Assembly (NCBI GenBank): GCA_001512945.1
Contig: LFTF01000069.1
Location: 1 to 6,167, forward strand
Length of the DNA stretch: 6,167 bases
Source: Clostridiales bacterium DTU023
GTDB lineage: Bacteria; Bacillota; Clostridia; Saccharofermentanales; DTU023
Direction: 5' to 3'
In this document: positions 1-6,138 of the stretch, one piece after another
How positions within the stretch are numbered: position 1 is the first letter of the stretch
How the letters are laid out: each line of letters opens with the position of its first letter
Translations under genes and position numbers: made by a program
Notes under the pieces: generated by a model
What the model was told of the DNA's origin: nothing
The model's database searches: none
The model's input: the letters and a program-made list of their open reading frames with translations, nothing else

Positions 1-140
1 TTCGCTTCGGCGGGGATGCTGGCATTGATGACGGACAGCAGAACCAGGAGTATCAGTGGAAATCCCAATCCGAAAAAAAGGTTTGTGGGGTCGCGTAAAA
101 TCTCTTTTGTGTTGCGTTTAGCAAACAAAGCAATTCTCAT
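1..140 (-). CDS. ABC-2 type transporter permease, N-terminal part only
   Basis: This is the start of a membrane permease that runs off the left edge of the window; only the first 46 codons are visible. The protein begins MRIALFAKRNTKEILRDP and then enters a hydrophobic stretch at about residues 21-42 (LFFGLGFPLILLVLLSV), the first transmembrane helix. A basic cytoplasmic N-terminus with a K-E-I-L-R-D-P segment just before helix 1 is typical of ABC-2 permeases that pair with DrrA/CcmA-like ATPases. The start is well supported: AGGAGGT lies 5 bases upstream, and the ATG overlaps the stop of the ATPase gene as ATGA, implying translational coupling. It presumably forms the membrane channel of an exporter with that ATPase. 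The substrate cannot be inferred. Confidence 0.8.
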   Translation of the reverse strand, partial: MRIALFAKRNTKEILRDPTNLFFGLGFPLILLVLLSVINASIPAEA

Positions 141-862
141 ACTGCACCTCCTGAAAGCATAACAAAAGCATCCTCCAGCGTACTTGTTCCGGTCTGTTTG
201 GTCAATTCCATTACCGTCCCAATCGCAGTCAGTTTGCCGTTTACCATGATACCCACACGGTCGGATAATGCTACCACTTCTTCAAGATAATGTGTTGTAA
301 GGATAATTGTTACCTTTCCTTTCAGTGACTTAATGGATGCCCAAAGTTCCCGACGAGCAAGCACGTCAAGCCCCAAAGTGGGCTCGTCAAGAAACAGTAT
401 TTGCGGATTTGAAATCAAAGCCATTGCAATGGAAAGCCGCCTCTGCATGCCGCCCGATAACTGCTTTGTTTTTTTGTTCCGTACATCGTCAAGTCCGAAC
501 TGCGTCACCATTTTATCTGCGCTTTTCTTTACAGTTTGGCTATCCTGACCATAAATGCCAGCTATAAGCTCCAAGTTTTCGATAACTGATAAATTGGCAG
601 CTACGGCTGTTTCCTGCGGTGAGATATTGATTTTCGCTTTGACAGCCTGCGGGTGTTTCTTCACGCTATCACCGAGCAGAACAGCATCGCCGCCCGTTGG
701 CTGAATCAAACAGGACAGCATCTTGATTGTGGTGGTTTTCCCCGCACCGTTGACACCCAAAAGAGAAAACAATTCACCTTGCTCGATCGTCAGATTCAAA
801 TCATCTACCGCCGTAAATTCGCCGTATTTTTTAGACAGATTTGTAATTGTGATAGCATTCAT
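137..862 (-). CDS. ABC-2 type transporter ATP-binding protein (DrrA/CcmA-like)
   Basis: A complete 241-residue ATPase subunit that would power export through the adjacent permease. All nucleotide-binding elements are visible in order: Walker A GVNGAGKT (36-43), Q-loop glutamine in SPQE (about 83), signature LSGGMQ (135-140), Walker B ILFLDEP (155-161), D-loop LGLD (163-166) and switch histidine in TTH (191). The VNGAGKTTTIKMLSCLI segment and the ending LEDAFVMLSGG match the DrrA/CcmA/NatA group, which exports drugs, antimicrobial peptides, lipids or other small molecules. It is about 60 residues shorter than DrrA-type proteins of roughly 300 residues but normal for the compact Firmicutes forms. 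The ATG overlaps the regulator stop (ATGA) and has GGAGG 7 bases upstream. The stop overlaps the permease start. Expression should follow the promoter in front of the regulator gene. The substrate is unknown. Confidence 0.95.
   Translation of the reverse strand: MNAITITNLSKKYGEFTAVDDLNLTIEQGELFSLLGVNGAGKTTTIKMLSCLIQPTGGDAVLLGDSVKKHPQAVKAKINISPQETAVAANLSVIENLELIAGIYGQDSQTVKKSADKMVTQFGLDDVRNKKTKQLSGGMQRRLSIAMALISNPQILFLDEPTLGLDVLARRELWASIKSLKGKVTIILTTHYLEEVVALSDRVGIMVNGKLTAIGTVMELTKQTGTSTLEDAFVMLSGGAV
146..152 (-). promoter_or_regulatory. Ribosome binding site of the permease, inside the ATPase gene
   Basis: The minus strand reads AGGAGGT followed by 5 bases and ATG. The site lies within the last codons of the ATPase gene (TCA GGA GGT GCA GTA TGA, encoding S-G-G-A-V-stop). 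It fixes the permease start and supports coupled translation of the two subunits. Confidence 0.85.
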
Positions 863-1086
863 TCTTCATCCTCCATTTGTGGCGTAGTGCCATCAAAGAT
901 GGTTGTGATAATTTTAGTAAAAGCATTTTTAGGCGGTATCGCTATGCCTTGTTTTTCGTCACCCAAGATAATCAATGTATCGCCGGGATTTATGTCAAAT
1001 ATATCGCGGGCTTCTTTGGGGATAACAATCTGTCCCTTTTCACCTACTTTGACCGTCCAAGCGTATTTGCCTTTATGTTTATTCAT
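859..1086 (-). CDS. AbrB/MazE/SpoVT-fold DNA-binding regulator
   Basis: A 75-residue protein with a swapped-hairpin AbrB-type DNA-binding domain at about residues 10-52. The diagnostic pattern is visible: GEKGQIVIPKEARDIF, then the turn INPGDTLIILGD. Proteins of this fold act as dimeric transcription factors or as antitoxins. Here there is no toxin gene beside it, and the next gene overlaps by ATGA and encodes an ABC ATPase, so a transcriptional regulator of its own transporter operon is the best reading. I chose the inner ATG at 1086 because GGAGGG sits 6 bases upstream of it. An ATG at 1104 would add six residues (MNGGLI), but that site is itself made from those codons and I see no good site ahead of the outer ATG. 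The acidic C-terminal tail (MEDEE) carries the ATPase ribosome binding site in its codons. Target DNA and signal are unknown. Confidence 0.88.
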   Translation of the reverse strand: MNKHKGKYAWTVKVGEKGQIVIPKEARDIFDINPGDTLIILGDEKQGIAIPPKNAFTKIITTIFDGTTPQMEDEE

Positions 1087-1092
1087 TATGAG

Positions 1093-1098
1093 CCCTCC
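1093..1098 (-). promoter_or_regulatory. Ribosome binding site deciding the regulator start
   Basis: The minus strand reads GGAGGG, 6 bases before ATG at 1086. It lies between two in-frame ATGs (1104 and 1086) and strongly favours the inner one. Confidence 0.8.
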
Positions 1099-1107
1099 GT
1101 TCATAAA

Positions 1108-1140
1108 GTATGTAATGTATGATTTGTATTACCAGTATAC
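1108..1140. repeat. Four GTAT tetramers at 9-bp spacing, candidate operator
   Basis: On the plus strand GTAT occurs at 1108, 1117, 1126 and 1135, each exactly 9 bp after the last; the fourth forms the palindrome GTATAC inside the -10 region. The same stretch holds the inverted pair GTAAT/ATTAC, with arms at 1112-1116 and 1128-1132. The array covers the -10 box and the expected transcription start, where a bound repressor would block initiation. That it is an operator for the AbrB-like protein is inference. Confidence 0.4.
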
Positions 1141-1162
1141 TTTGTGTGACTGATTTTGTCAA
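1134..1162 (-). promoter_or_regulatory. Near-consensus sigma-A type promoter of the regulator-ABC operon
   Basis: On the minus strand TTGACA (1157-1162) is followed by exactly 17 bases and TATACT (1134-1139). The -35 box is perfect and the -10 box has five of six consensus bases. The box ends about 47 bases before the chosen start of the AbrB-like gene, leaving a leader of roughly 40 bases. A promoter this strong in front of a regulator-exporter operon suggests that repression sets its output, possibly by the regulator itself; that part is inference. Confidence 0.85.
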
Positions 1163-1272
1163 GCACATCTACATATCTCTTTAGAAAACCTTTAATCATT
1201 GGGATTCTCAACCAAGATTACCAAGGTATTCGGCTCACCGATCGGCGGGCTGTTGTTTTTTGCAGTAATACT
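1163..1272. other. Intergenic stretch without a supported gene
   Basis: No credible start, ribosome binding site or recognisable family is visible. Two short open frames without starts cross it: one on the plus strand (about 1150-1281, containing GIRLTDRRAVVF) and one on the minus strand ending at a TAA at 1192-1194 (ending LVENPND). I recognise neither. They could be remnants of a mobile-element gene or chance. The stretch also contains the possible plus-strand terminator at 1231-1261. Confidence 0.5.
1231..1261 (+). terminator. Possible plus-strand intrinsic terminator
   Basis: In plus-strand RNA, 1231-1239 can pair with 1244-1252 (loop GAUC) as a 9-position GC-rich stem with two G-U pairs and one A-C mismatch, followed by UUGUUUUUU at 1253-1261. 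There is no supported plus-strand gene upstream for it to serve, which lowers confidence. It may be left over from a lost element. Confidence 0.3.
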
Positions 1273-1344
1273 ATCTTTTAACGATTACAGGGCAAATCGT
1301 TAAAAGATGCACACCCCCAGAGGTCAAATCGTTAAAATGAGCAC
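1273..1344. repeat. Three-copy AATCGTTAAAA repeat cluster, possible insertion-sequence end
   Basis: Two plus-strand copies share the 13-mer CAAATCGTTAAAA (1293-1305 and 1325-1337), offset by 32 bp. Both are followed by a related heptamer, GATGCAC and TGAGCAC. A third copy is inverted: ATCTTTTAACGATT (1273-1286) is an exact 14-bp reverse complement of 1295-1308, separated by 8 bases. Several short repeats near one boundary, with TG/CA at the outermost copy (CA at 1342-1343), are reminiscent of the multiple terminal repeats of IS21-family elements. No transposase gene is present, so this would be a solo end or scar. Alternatives are a regulator-binding cluster or a hairpin in an RNA. Confidence 0.45.
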
Positions 1345-1346
1345 TT

Positions 1347-1390
1347 AATAGCCACAGGTTCGTGTCAAGCGTCCTCCGAAAATGGCTATT
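1347..1390. repeat. Short inverted repeat in the intergenic region
   Basis: AATAGCCA (1347-1354) and TGGCTATT (1383-1390) are an exact 8-bp inverted pair separated by 28 bases. The arms start 3 bases beyond the last copy of the neighbouring repeat cluster. I see no U-run after it, and the long loop makes it a poor terminator. Its role is unknown and chance is possible. The rest of the stretch to 1463 shows nothing I can name. Confidence 0.3.
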
Positions 1391-1467
1391 CAAAACTACC
1401 AACTATTGATACATGGCAGAAATCACAAAGCCCGTAAGCGGCTTAATTCAAGCACTTTCGGGCAAAC

Positions 1468-1510
1468 AAAAAACCACCTGCCGACAAAATTTCTTTTATC
1501 AATAGATGGT
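1468..1510 (-). terminator. Intrinsic terminator of the tRNA-Leu transcript, GAAA tetraloop
   Basis: Beginning 8 bases past the tRNA CCA end, the minus strand reads ACCATCT (1504-1510), then TTGATAAAA, a GAAA loop, TTTTGTCGG, and finally AGGTGGT (1473-1479). The outer arms pair over 7 positions (one G-U) and the inner arms over 9 positions (three G-U), with a single A-C mismatch between them. The stem runs straight into six T's (1468-1473). This is a classic rho-independent terminator. It would end transcription of the tRNA and probably of the lepA transcript before the accessory region. Confidence 0.82.
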
Positions 1511-1518
1511 ATTTGATT

Positions 1519-1601
1519 TGGTGCGGACAACAGGACTCGAACCTGCACGGTTTCCCACTGGAACCTAAATCCAGCGTGTCTGCCAATTCCACCATGTCCG
1601 C
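1519..1601 (-). tRNA. tRNA-Leu (anticodon UAG), CCA encoded
   Basis: A complete leucine tRNA of 83 bases including CCA. The acceptor arms GCGGACA and TGTCCGC pair perfectly over 7 bp, followed by discriminator A and an encoded CCA (1519-1521). The anticodon stem CTGGA/TCCAG encloses the loop TTTAGGT, giving anticodon UAG, which reads CUN leucine codons. A D-arm with AATTGGCAGAC, a variable arm able to fold as TGG-GAAA-CCG, and the T-arm GCAGG-TTCGAGT-CCTGT fit a class II leucine tRNA. Its 5' end lies 66 bases after the lepA stop, and a strong terminator follows. I see no convincing promoter of its own, so processing from a lepA read-through transcript is plausible. Confidence 0.96.
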
Positions 1602-1667
1602 GTATTGCTTAGTCGGCACCAACCCCTAAGCGTCCAACCCGTTACTACATCTACACATAATGCTGTG

Positions 1668-3482
1668 TTAATCAGTGCCCAGTCGCAGCACGCTCATGAA
1701 GGCTTCCTGCGGCACTTCAACGCTGCCGACCTGGCGCATGCGCTTCTTGCCTTCCTTCTGCTTCTCAAGCAGCTTCTTCTTCCTTGAGATATCACCGCCG
1801 TAACACTTGGCGGTAACATCCTTGCGGTACGCGCGCACCGTTTCACGTGCGATGATGCGTCCGCCGACACAGGCCTGGATCGGGATCTCGAACTGTTGAC
1901 GCGGAATATTCTCCTGAAGTTTTTCGGCCATCGCGCGACCACGTCTGTACGCATCGTCACGGTGAAGGATAAATGTCAGCGCGTCGACCTGTTCGTTGTT
2001 AATCATCATATCAAGTTTTACAAGATCTGACACCTGCCAAACCTTGAATTCGTAGTCAAGCGAGGCGTACCCGCGTGAGTTTGATTTCAAAGCGTCAAAG
2101 AAATCATAAATGATCTCATTCAACGGCATATCGAAGTGGAGGTTGACCCGGTTGTCATCGATGTACTCTGTATTGACATAGACACCACGATAATTGTGAC
2201 ACAGCTCCATCACATTGCCGATGAACTCTTTAGGCGTCATGATAGACGCCGCGACGACAGGTTCCTCTATGCTTGCGATCTTTTCGGGAGCCGGCATATT
2301 AGTCGGATTGTCGAGCGTCACCTGGGTGCCGTCTACGAGGTTCAATTTGTATGCCACAGAGGGGGCGGTCGAGATCAGATTTAAGTCGAACTCCCGCTCA
2401 AGACGCTCCTGAATGATCTCATAGTGAAGCAGCCCAAGAAAGCCGCAACGGAAACCAAAGCCGAGCGCGCTAGACGTCTCCGGTTCAAATGACAACGCCG
2501 CGTCGTTAAGCTGCAAGCGTTCCAGCGCATCCCTAAGATCATGATAGTCCGCGCCATCCACCGGATACATCCCGCAAAAGACCATCTGTCTGACAGGTTT
2601 ATAACCAGCAAGCGGTTGAGCTGCGGGAAATTCCGCCAACGTGATGGTATCGCCGGGCGCTGTATCTCGAACGTTCTTGATACTTGCGGCCACATATCCG
2701 ACATCACCTGCGAAAAGCGTCTCCCGTGGCTCCAAAGCCATGGGGGAGAATGTACCGATCGAGGTAACCGTAAACTCTTTGCCCGAGTGCATCATCAGGA
2801 TCTCGTCGCCCAGCGACAGCTTGCCTTCGCGGACATTGACGTGCGTGATGACTCCAAGATAGGCATCATAGATCGAGTCAAAAACCAAAGCCCTAAGCGG
2901 TTTTGTGTCATCGCCCTCAGGTGGCGGCAATAGTTTGGCGACCAATTCCAGTACTTCTTCGATGTTGACATCATTCTTCGCTGAGATCAAAGGCGCGTTT
3001 GAAGCGTCCAATCCGATCACTTCCTCGATCTCGTGCCGAACCTCTTCAGGTCTGGCAGACGTGAGGTCAATCTTGTTGATGACAGGCAATACCTCAAGCC
3101 CCGCGTCTATCGCGAGATAGGCGTTCGCAAGTGTCTGCGCCTCTACACCCTGCGACGCATCGACAATCAGAATAGCTCCATCACAAGCCGACAGGGATCT
3201 TGATACCTCGTAATTGAAGTCGACATGGCCGGGAGTGTCGATCAGGTTGTAAATATAGTGTTCTCCATTTTGAGCCGTATAATCCATACGGACGGCGCGC
3301 GCCTTGATCGTAATACCGCGCTCGCGCTCAATATCCATATTGTCCAGCACTTGATCCTTCTTGTCGCGCGCTAATAGAGCGCCCGTCCGCTCAATCAAGC
3401 GGTCCGCCAGCGTGGACTTGCCGTGGTCGATGTGCGCGATAACGCAAAAATTTCTTATGTGATCTGCAGGGACTCGTTTCAT
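1668..3482 (-). CDS. lepA: Elongation factor 4 (LepA), ribosome-associated GTPase
   Basis: A full-length 604-residue EF4/LepA; family members are usually near 600. It is a translational GTPase related to EF-G that acts on the ribosome and has been linked to back-translocation and to small-subunit assembly or initiation. GTPase motifs are intact: G1 AHIDHGKST (16-24), G2 RGIT (55-58), G3 DTPGH (82-86), G4 NKID (136-139) and G5 SAK (167-169). The conserved FGFRCGFLGLLHYEI segment of the EF-G-like domain and the LepA-specific C-terminal region (KKKLLEKQKEGKKRMRQVGS, then VPQEAFMSVL) are present. The ATG at 3482 places the G1 motif where the family has it, and no other in-frame start fits. The ribosome binding site is weak: no AGGAGG within about 12 bases, only GGAA-like runs further up. 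It lies 41 bases after the lepB stop and 66 before tRNA-Leu. Confidence 0.98.
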   Translation of the reverse strand: MKRVPADHIRNFCVIAHIDHGKSTLADRLIERTGALLARDKKDQVLDNMDIERERGITIKARAVRMDYTAQNGEHYIYNLIDTPGHVDFNYEVSRSLSACDGAILIVDASQGVEAQTLANAYLAIDAGLEVLPVINKIDLTSARPEEVRHEIEEVIGLDASNAPLISAKNDVNIEEVLELVAKLLPPPEGDDTKPLRALVFDSIYDAYLGVITHVNVREGKLSLGDEILMMHSGKEFTVTSIGTFSPMALEPRETLFAGDVGYVAASIKNVRDTAPGDTITLAEFPAAQPLAGYKPVRQMVFCGMYPVDGADYHDLRDALERLQLNDAALSFEPETSSALGFGFRCGFLGLLHYEIIQERLEREFDLNLISTAPSVAYKLNLVDGTQVTLDNPTNMPAPEKIASIEEPVVAASIMTPKEFIGNVMELCHNYRGVYVNTEYIDDNRVNLHFDMPLNEIIYDFFDALKSNSRGYASLDYEFKVWQVSDLVKLDMMINNEQVDALTFILHRDDAYRRGRAMAEKLQENIPRQQFEIPIQACVGGRIIARETVRAYRKDVTAKCYGGDISRKKKLLEKQKEGKKRMRQVGSVEVPQEAFMSVLRLGTD

Positions 3483-3523
3483 TGGTCGTCTGTTATTCCA
3501 TTTCCAGTTATTGGCATCTGCCT

Positions 3524-4249
3524 TTATTTTGGTTTTCCAATTTTGTTAAACGGATAGAAGCGCACAAGCAATTTGCCTTCTATCTCACTTCGCGCCACAG
3601 GACCGATATCGCGACTGTCACGGCTATTCGGGCGGTTATCGCCCAACAGATAATACTCATCGTCACCTAAACGGACATCAGAGTGCTTGATCGAGTGGTC
3701 AGCGGTCAATACATCATCTGCAAGATACGGTTCTTCCAGCCGTTCGCCGTCGATATACACATAGCCTTCCAGGATTGTGACGCGCTCCCCGGGAAGCCCT
3801 ATTACCCGCTTTATAATAATTACAATTTCATCGCCAACCTCATGGGTTTTATCTGAGTCAGCTGTGACAATATCGCCACGCTTTAATCCGGTCGTAAAAA
3901 GTCTCGAAATTTTCTCGACGAAAACTTCGTCTTTGTTTTGCAAAGTAGGCACCATGGAAGATCCCACAACCGTGTTGCGCTGCACGACAAACTGTGTGAG
4001 CAAGAGCACCAGGACCAAACAGATGGCAAGTGTCGCGAGGAAACTGAAAATGCGTCTCCCAAGCGATTTACTGGGCTCTTTCCCATCGTTAACCTCCGGT
4101 TTGCCGGTTTTTTCAGCGAAATATGTTTCAAGACTCATGTCATCCGTCTCGCGAGATTGTCCCGCGCGAGAAGAGACAACAGGATTGCCTTGATTGTTCC
4201 GGACGTCCGGAGGGATATTCGTCATGTCAGGGTCAGGTGATTGGTTCAT
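3524..4249 (-). CDS. lepB: Type I signal peptidase
   Basis: A 241-residue membrane protease that removes signal peptides from exported proteins on the outer face of the cytoplasmic membrane. After a polar, Pro/Ser-rich and charged cytoplasmic segment (1-66) comes one transmembrane helix (about 67-88). The catalytic serine is S98 in GSSMVPT, the general-base lysine is K147 in IKRVIGLPGE, and the substrate-pocket motif GDNRPNSRDSR spans 203-213. The single helix and compact periplasmic part resemble Gram-positive SipS-type enzymes (about 185 residues) more than two-helix E. coli LepB; the added length is all in the N-terminal extension. The start has GAGGG 9 bases upstream; M9 is a possible alternative. 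It lies 54 bases after the aspS stop and 41 before lepA. A lepB-lepA pair is common in bacteria, though usually in the opposite order in Proteobacteria. Confidence 0.96.
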   Translation of the reverse strand: MNQSPDPDMTNIPPDVRNNQGNPVVSSRAGQSRETDDMSLETYFAEKTGKPEVNDGKEPSKSLGRRIFSFLATLAICLVLVLLLTQFVVQRNTVVGSSMVPTLQNKDEVFVEKISRLFTTGLKRGDIVTADSDKTHEVGDEIVIIIKRVIGLPGERVTILEGYVYIDGERLEEPYLADDVLTADHSIKHSDVRLGDDEYYLLGDNRPNSRDSRDIGPVARSEIEGKLLVRFYPFNKIGKPK

Positions 4250-4303
4250 CCTTCAAATCCCTCTGTTCTCATTTTTCATTCAATTCTATCGCAGTGTCGC
4301 CGG

Positions 4304-6130
4304 TCAGTGTGGTTGATCTCCGCCTAGTTCCAGCGAAGATTCATCAGGCTTCGCAACAATGGCAAGTCCGAGCTCTCCCAACTGTTTTTCCGCGACAAAA
4401 TACGGAGCCCCCGTCATCAAGGAAGAAGAATTCTGCACCTTCGGGAAAGCGATAACCTCCCGAATGGTCTCTTGCCCTGTAAGAAGCATAACGATTCGAT
4501 CAAGACCGTATGCAAGTCCTCCGTGAGGCGGCACCCCATACCTGAAAGCAGAGAGTAGGAAGCCAAATTGCATCTCGGCCTGTTCATCGGTGAAGCCGAG
4601 GAGCTTGAACATCTGCCTTTGAAGTTCCTGGCTGTGAATCCGAATACTCCCGCCCCCAAGTTCCGTACCATTGAGAACGATGTCATAGGCGCGTGCCCGG
4701 GCATCCCCGGGATTCGTATCGAGAAGCGCGATATCCTCTTCCATCGGAGCCGTGAACGGGTGATGTTTCGCGACATAGCGATCCGCCTCTTGTGACCACT
4801 CAAGCAACGGGAACTCTGTCACCCAGCAAAACTCAAAGCAGTCTTCGGGAATCAGGTCTCTGCGCTTCGCCACTTCAAGGCGCAAGTCGCCTAAGGCTTC
4901 GAGCACAGTCATCTTGTCAGCATCGGCCACAATGAGTAGCTGTGCGAATTCGTCCTCGCCCGCGCGTGCAAGCGCTTCACGGACGAACTCAACGTCACAG
5001 AACTTCGCGACAGAACCGCGGCTGTTTTTATCATCGCCGATCGACAGCCAGGCAAGTCCTTTTGCTTTTGTATTGCGTCTGACGAAAAGGGCGAGGTCGT
5101 CGAGCTCGCGGCGCGACATACTAACCCCTCCGGGCACTGCGATTGCCGCAACAAGCCCGCCTTCGGAAACAGCGTCCGAAAAGACTCGAAAATCCGTCAA
5201 TTTCGCAAGGTCTGAAATATCAAACAGTTCCATTCCAAACCGGTAATCAGGCTTATCAGAACCAAACCGGGACATCGCGTCTCGCCACGTGATGCGACGA
5301 ATCGGTAGCTCCAACTCGACTCCCATGAACTCGCGCATCAACGTTGAGAGATATCGTTCATTGGCGTCGATCACATCATCTTCACTGACAAATGACATCT
5401 CGATATCAATTTGTGTGAACTCCGGTTGACGGTCTGCGCGAAGATCCTCATCGCGGAAGCAGCGCGCAATCTGCATGTATTTATTGTAACCCGCCAGCAT
5501 CAGAAGCTGTTTGTAAAGCTGAGGCGACTGCGGTAAGGCAAAGAAACGTCCGGGGAATACACGTGACGGCACAAGATAGTCGCGTGCGCCCTCTGGCGTG
5601 CTTTTGATCAGCGTTGGTGTTTCAACATCGATAAATCCTTCGCGGTCGAAGAAATCACGCGTGATTTTCGTAATCCGATGGCGCGCCAACATCTTCCTTT
5701 GCATGGTTTGCCGCCTGAGGTCAAGAAAACGATACTTGAGCCTTAACGTTTCGTTGACGTCAGCGTCATCTTCAATATAAAAAGGAGGCGTCTCCGCTTG
5801 AGAGAGAATCCTAAGATCCGTGGTGTGAAGCTCAACTGTCCCCGTTTTCATATCCGGATTAATCGCGCTGCGCATGCGCAATGTGCCCTGCACAGCAAGG
5901 ACATATTCACTGCGGACGGACGAGGCCTTGTCACGAATATCCTCGGGAGAATCCTCATCAACGACAATTTGCACTTCGCCTGCGATATCTCGGAGCGTAA
6001 TAAACACAAGACCACCCAGGTCCCGCTGTTTATGACACCAACCCATCAGAGTCAATTCGCGGCCGACCATCGCCTCCGTGACTTCGCCACAAAGACAACT
6101 TCGTCTCCACGTGCCCATCGCTTCATTCAT
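4304..6130 (-). CDS. aspS: Aspartyl-tRNA synthetase
   Basis: A complete 608-residue class II synthetase that joins aspartate to tRNA-Asp in the cytoplasm. Domain order is bacterial: N-terminal OB-fold anticodon-binding domain (about 5-110, with GWCHKQRDLGGLVFITLRD), catalytic core, inserted GAD domain (about 300-425), then the rest of the core. Class II motif 1 lies around 161-174 (GFIDVETPTL), motif 2 at 225-240 (FRDED to RQPEFTQ) and motif 3 at 537-546 (GGLAYGLDRI). QSPQLYKQ (201-208) and HHPFTAP (456-462) are also conserved. A hydrophilic tail of about 18 residues follows the usual end. GGGAGG lies 8 bases before Met1; Met5 is an in-frame alternative with poorer spacing. I did not judge whether it also charges tRNA-Asn. 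It is the first visible gene of the likely aspS-lepB-lepA unit. Confidence 0.98.
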   Translation of the reverse strand: MNEAMGTWRRSCLCGEVTEAMVGRELTLMGWCHKQRDLGGLVFITLRDIAGEVQIVVDEDSPEDIRDKASSVRSEYVLAVQGTLRMRSAINPDMKTGTVELHTTDLRILSQAETPPFYIEDDADVNETLRLKYRFLDLRRQTMQRKMLARHRITKITRDFFDREGFIDVETPTLIKSTPEGARDYLVPSRVFPGRFFALPQSPQLYKQLLMLAGYNKYMQIARCFRDEDLRADRQPEFTQIDIEMSFVSEDDVIDANERYLSTLMREFMGVELELPIRRITWRDAMSRFGSDKPDYRFGMELFDISDLAKLTDFRVFSDAVSEGGLVAAIAVPGGVSMSRRELDDLALFVRRNTKAKGLAWLSIGDDKNSRGSVAKFCDVEFVREALARAGEDEFAQLLIVADADKMTVLEALGDLRLEVAKRRDLIPEDCFEFCWVTEFPLLEWSQEADRYVAKHHPFTAPMEEDIALLDTNPGDARARAYDIVLNGTELGGGSIRIHSQELQRQMFKLLGFTDEQAEMQFGFLLSAFRYGVPPHGGLAYGLDRIVMLLTGQETIREVIAFPKVQNSSSLMTGAPYFVAEKQLGELGLAIVAKPDESSLELGGDQPH

Positions 6131-6138
6131 GTAACATT

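Noticed and set aside
859..1086. Antitoxin (MazE-like) of a toxin-antitoxin pair
   Set aside because: The overlapping downstream gene is an ABC ATPase, not a toxin, and no small toxin-like gene lies beside it in the window.
653..1153. 166-codon plus-strand open frame opposite the ATPase and regulator
   Set aside because: Runs antisense across two real genes and into their promoter; the protein shows no recognisable domain.
1150..1281. Open plus-strand frame across the intergenic region (contains GIRLTDRRAVVF)
   Set aside because: It has no start codon with a ribosome binding site, is about 43 codons long, crosses a promoter, and matches no family I know.
1195..1290. Open minus-strand frame ending LVENPND
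   Set aside because: Only about 30 codons between two stops, without a plausible start; could be a remnant but cannot be supported as a gene.
1363..1368. A second minus-strand TTGACA, sharing GCTTGACA with the real promoter
   Set aside because: The only -10-like hexamer nearby (TATTAA) is about 12 bases away, too close for a functional promoter, and no suitable box occurs at 16-18 bases.
1602..1667. Possible dedicated promoter for tRNA-Leu
   Set aside because: Candidate boxes such as TTGGAC and TAAGCA are 20 bases apart and poor matches, so I did not list a promoter.
2541..2933. 130-codon plus-strand open frame opposite lepA
   Set aside because: Antisense shadow of a strongly conserved gene, with no recognisable domain or ribosome binding site.
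3777..4193. 138-codon plus-strand open frame opposite lepB
   Set aside because: Antisense to a gene with intact catalytic motifs; composition is Ser/Thr-rich as expected for a shadow frame and no domain is visible.
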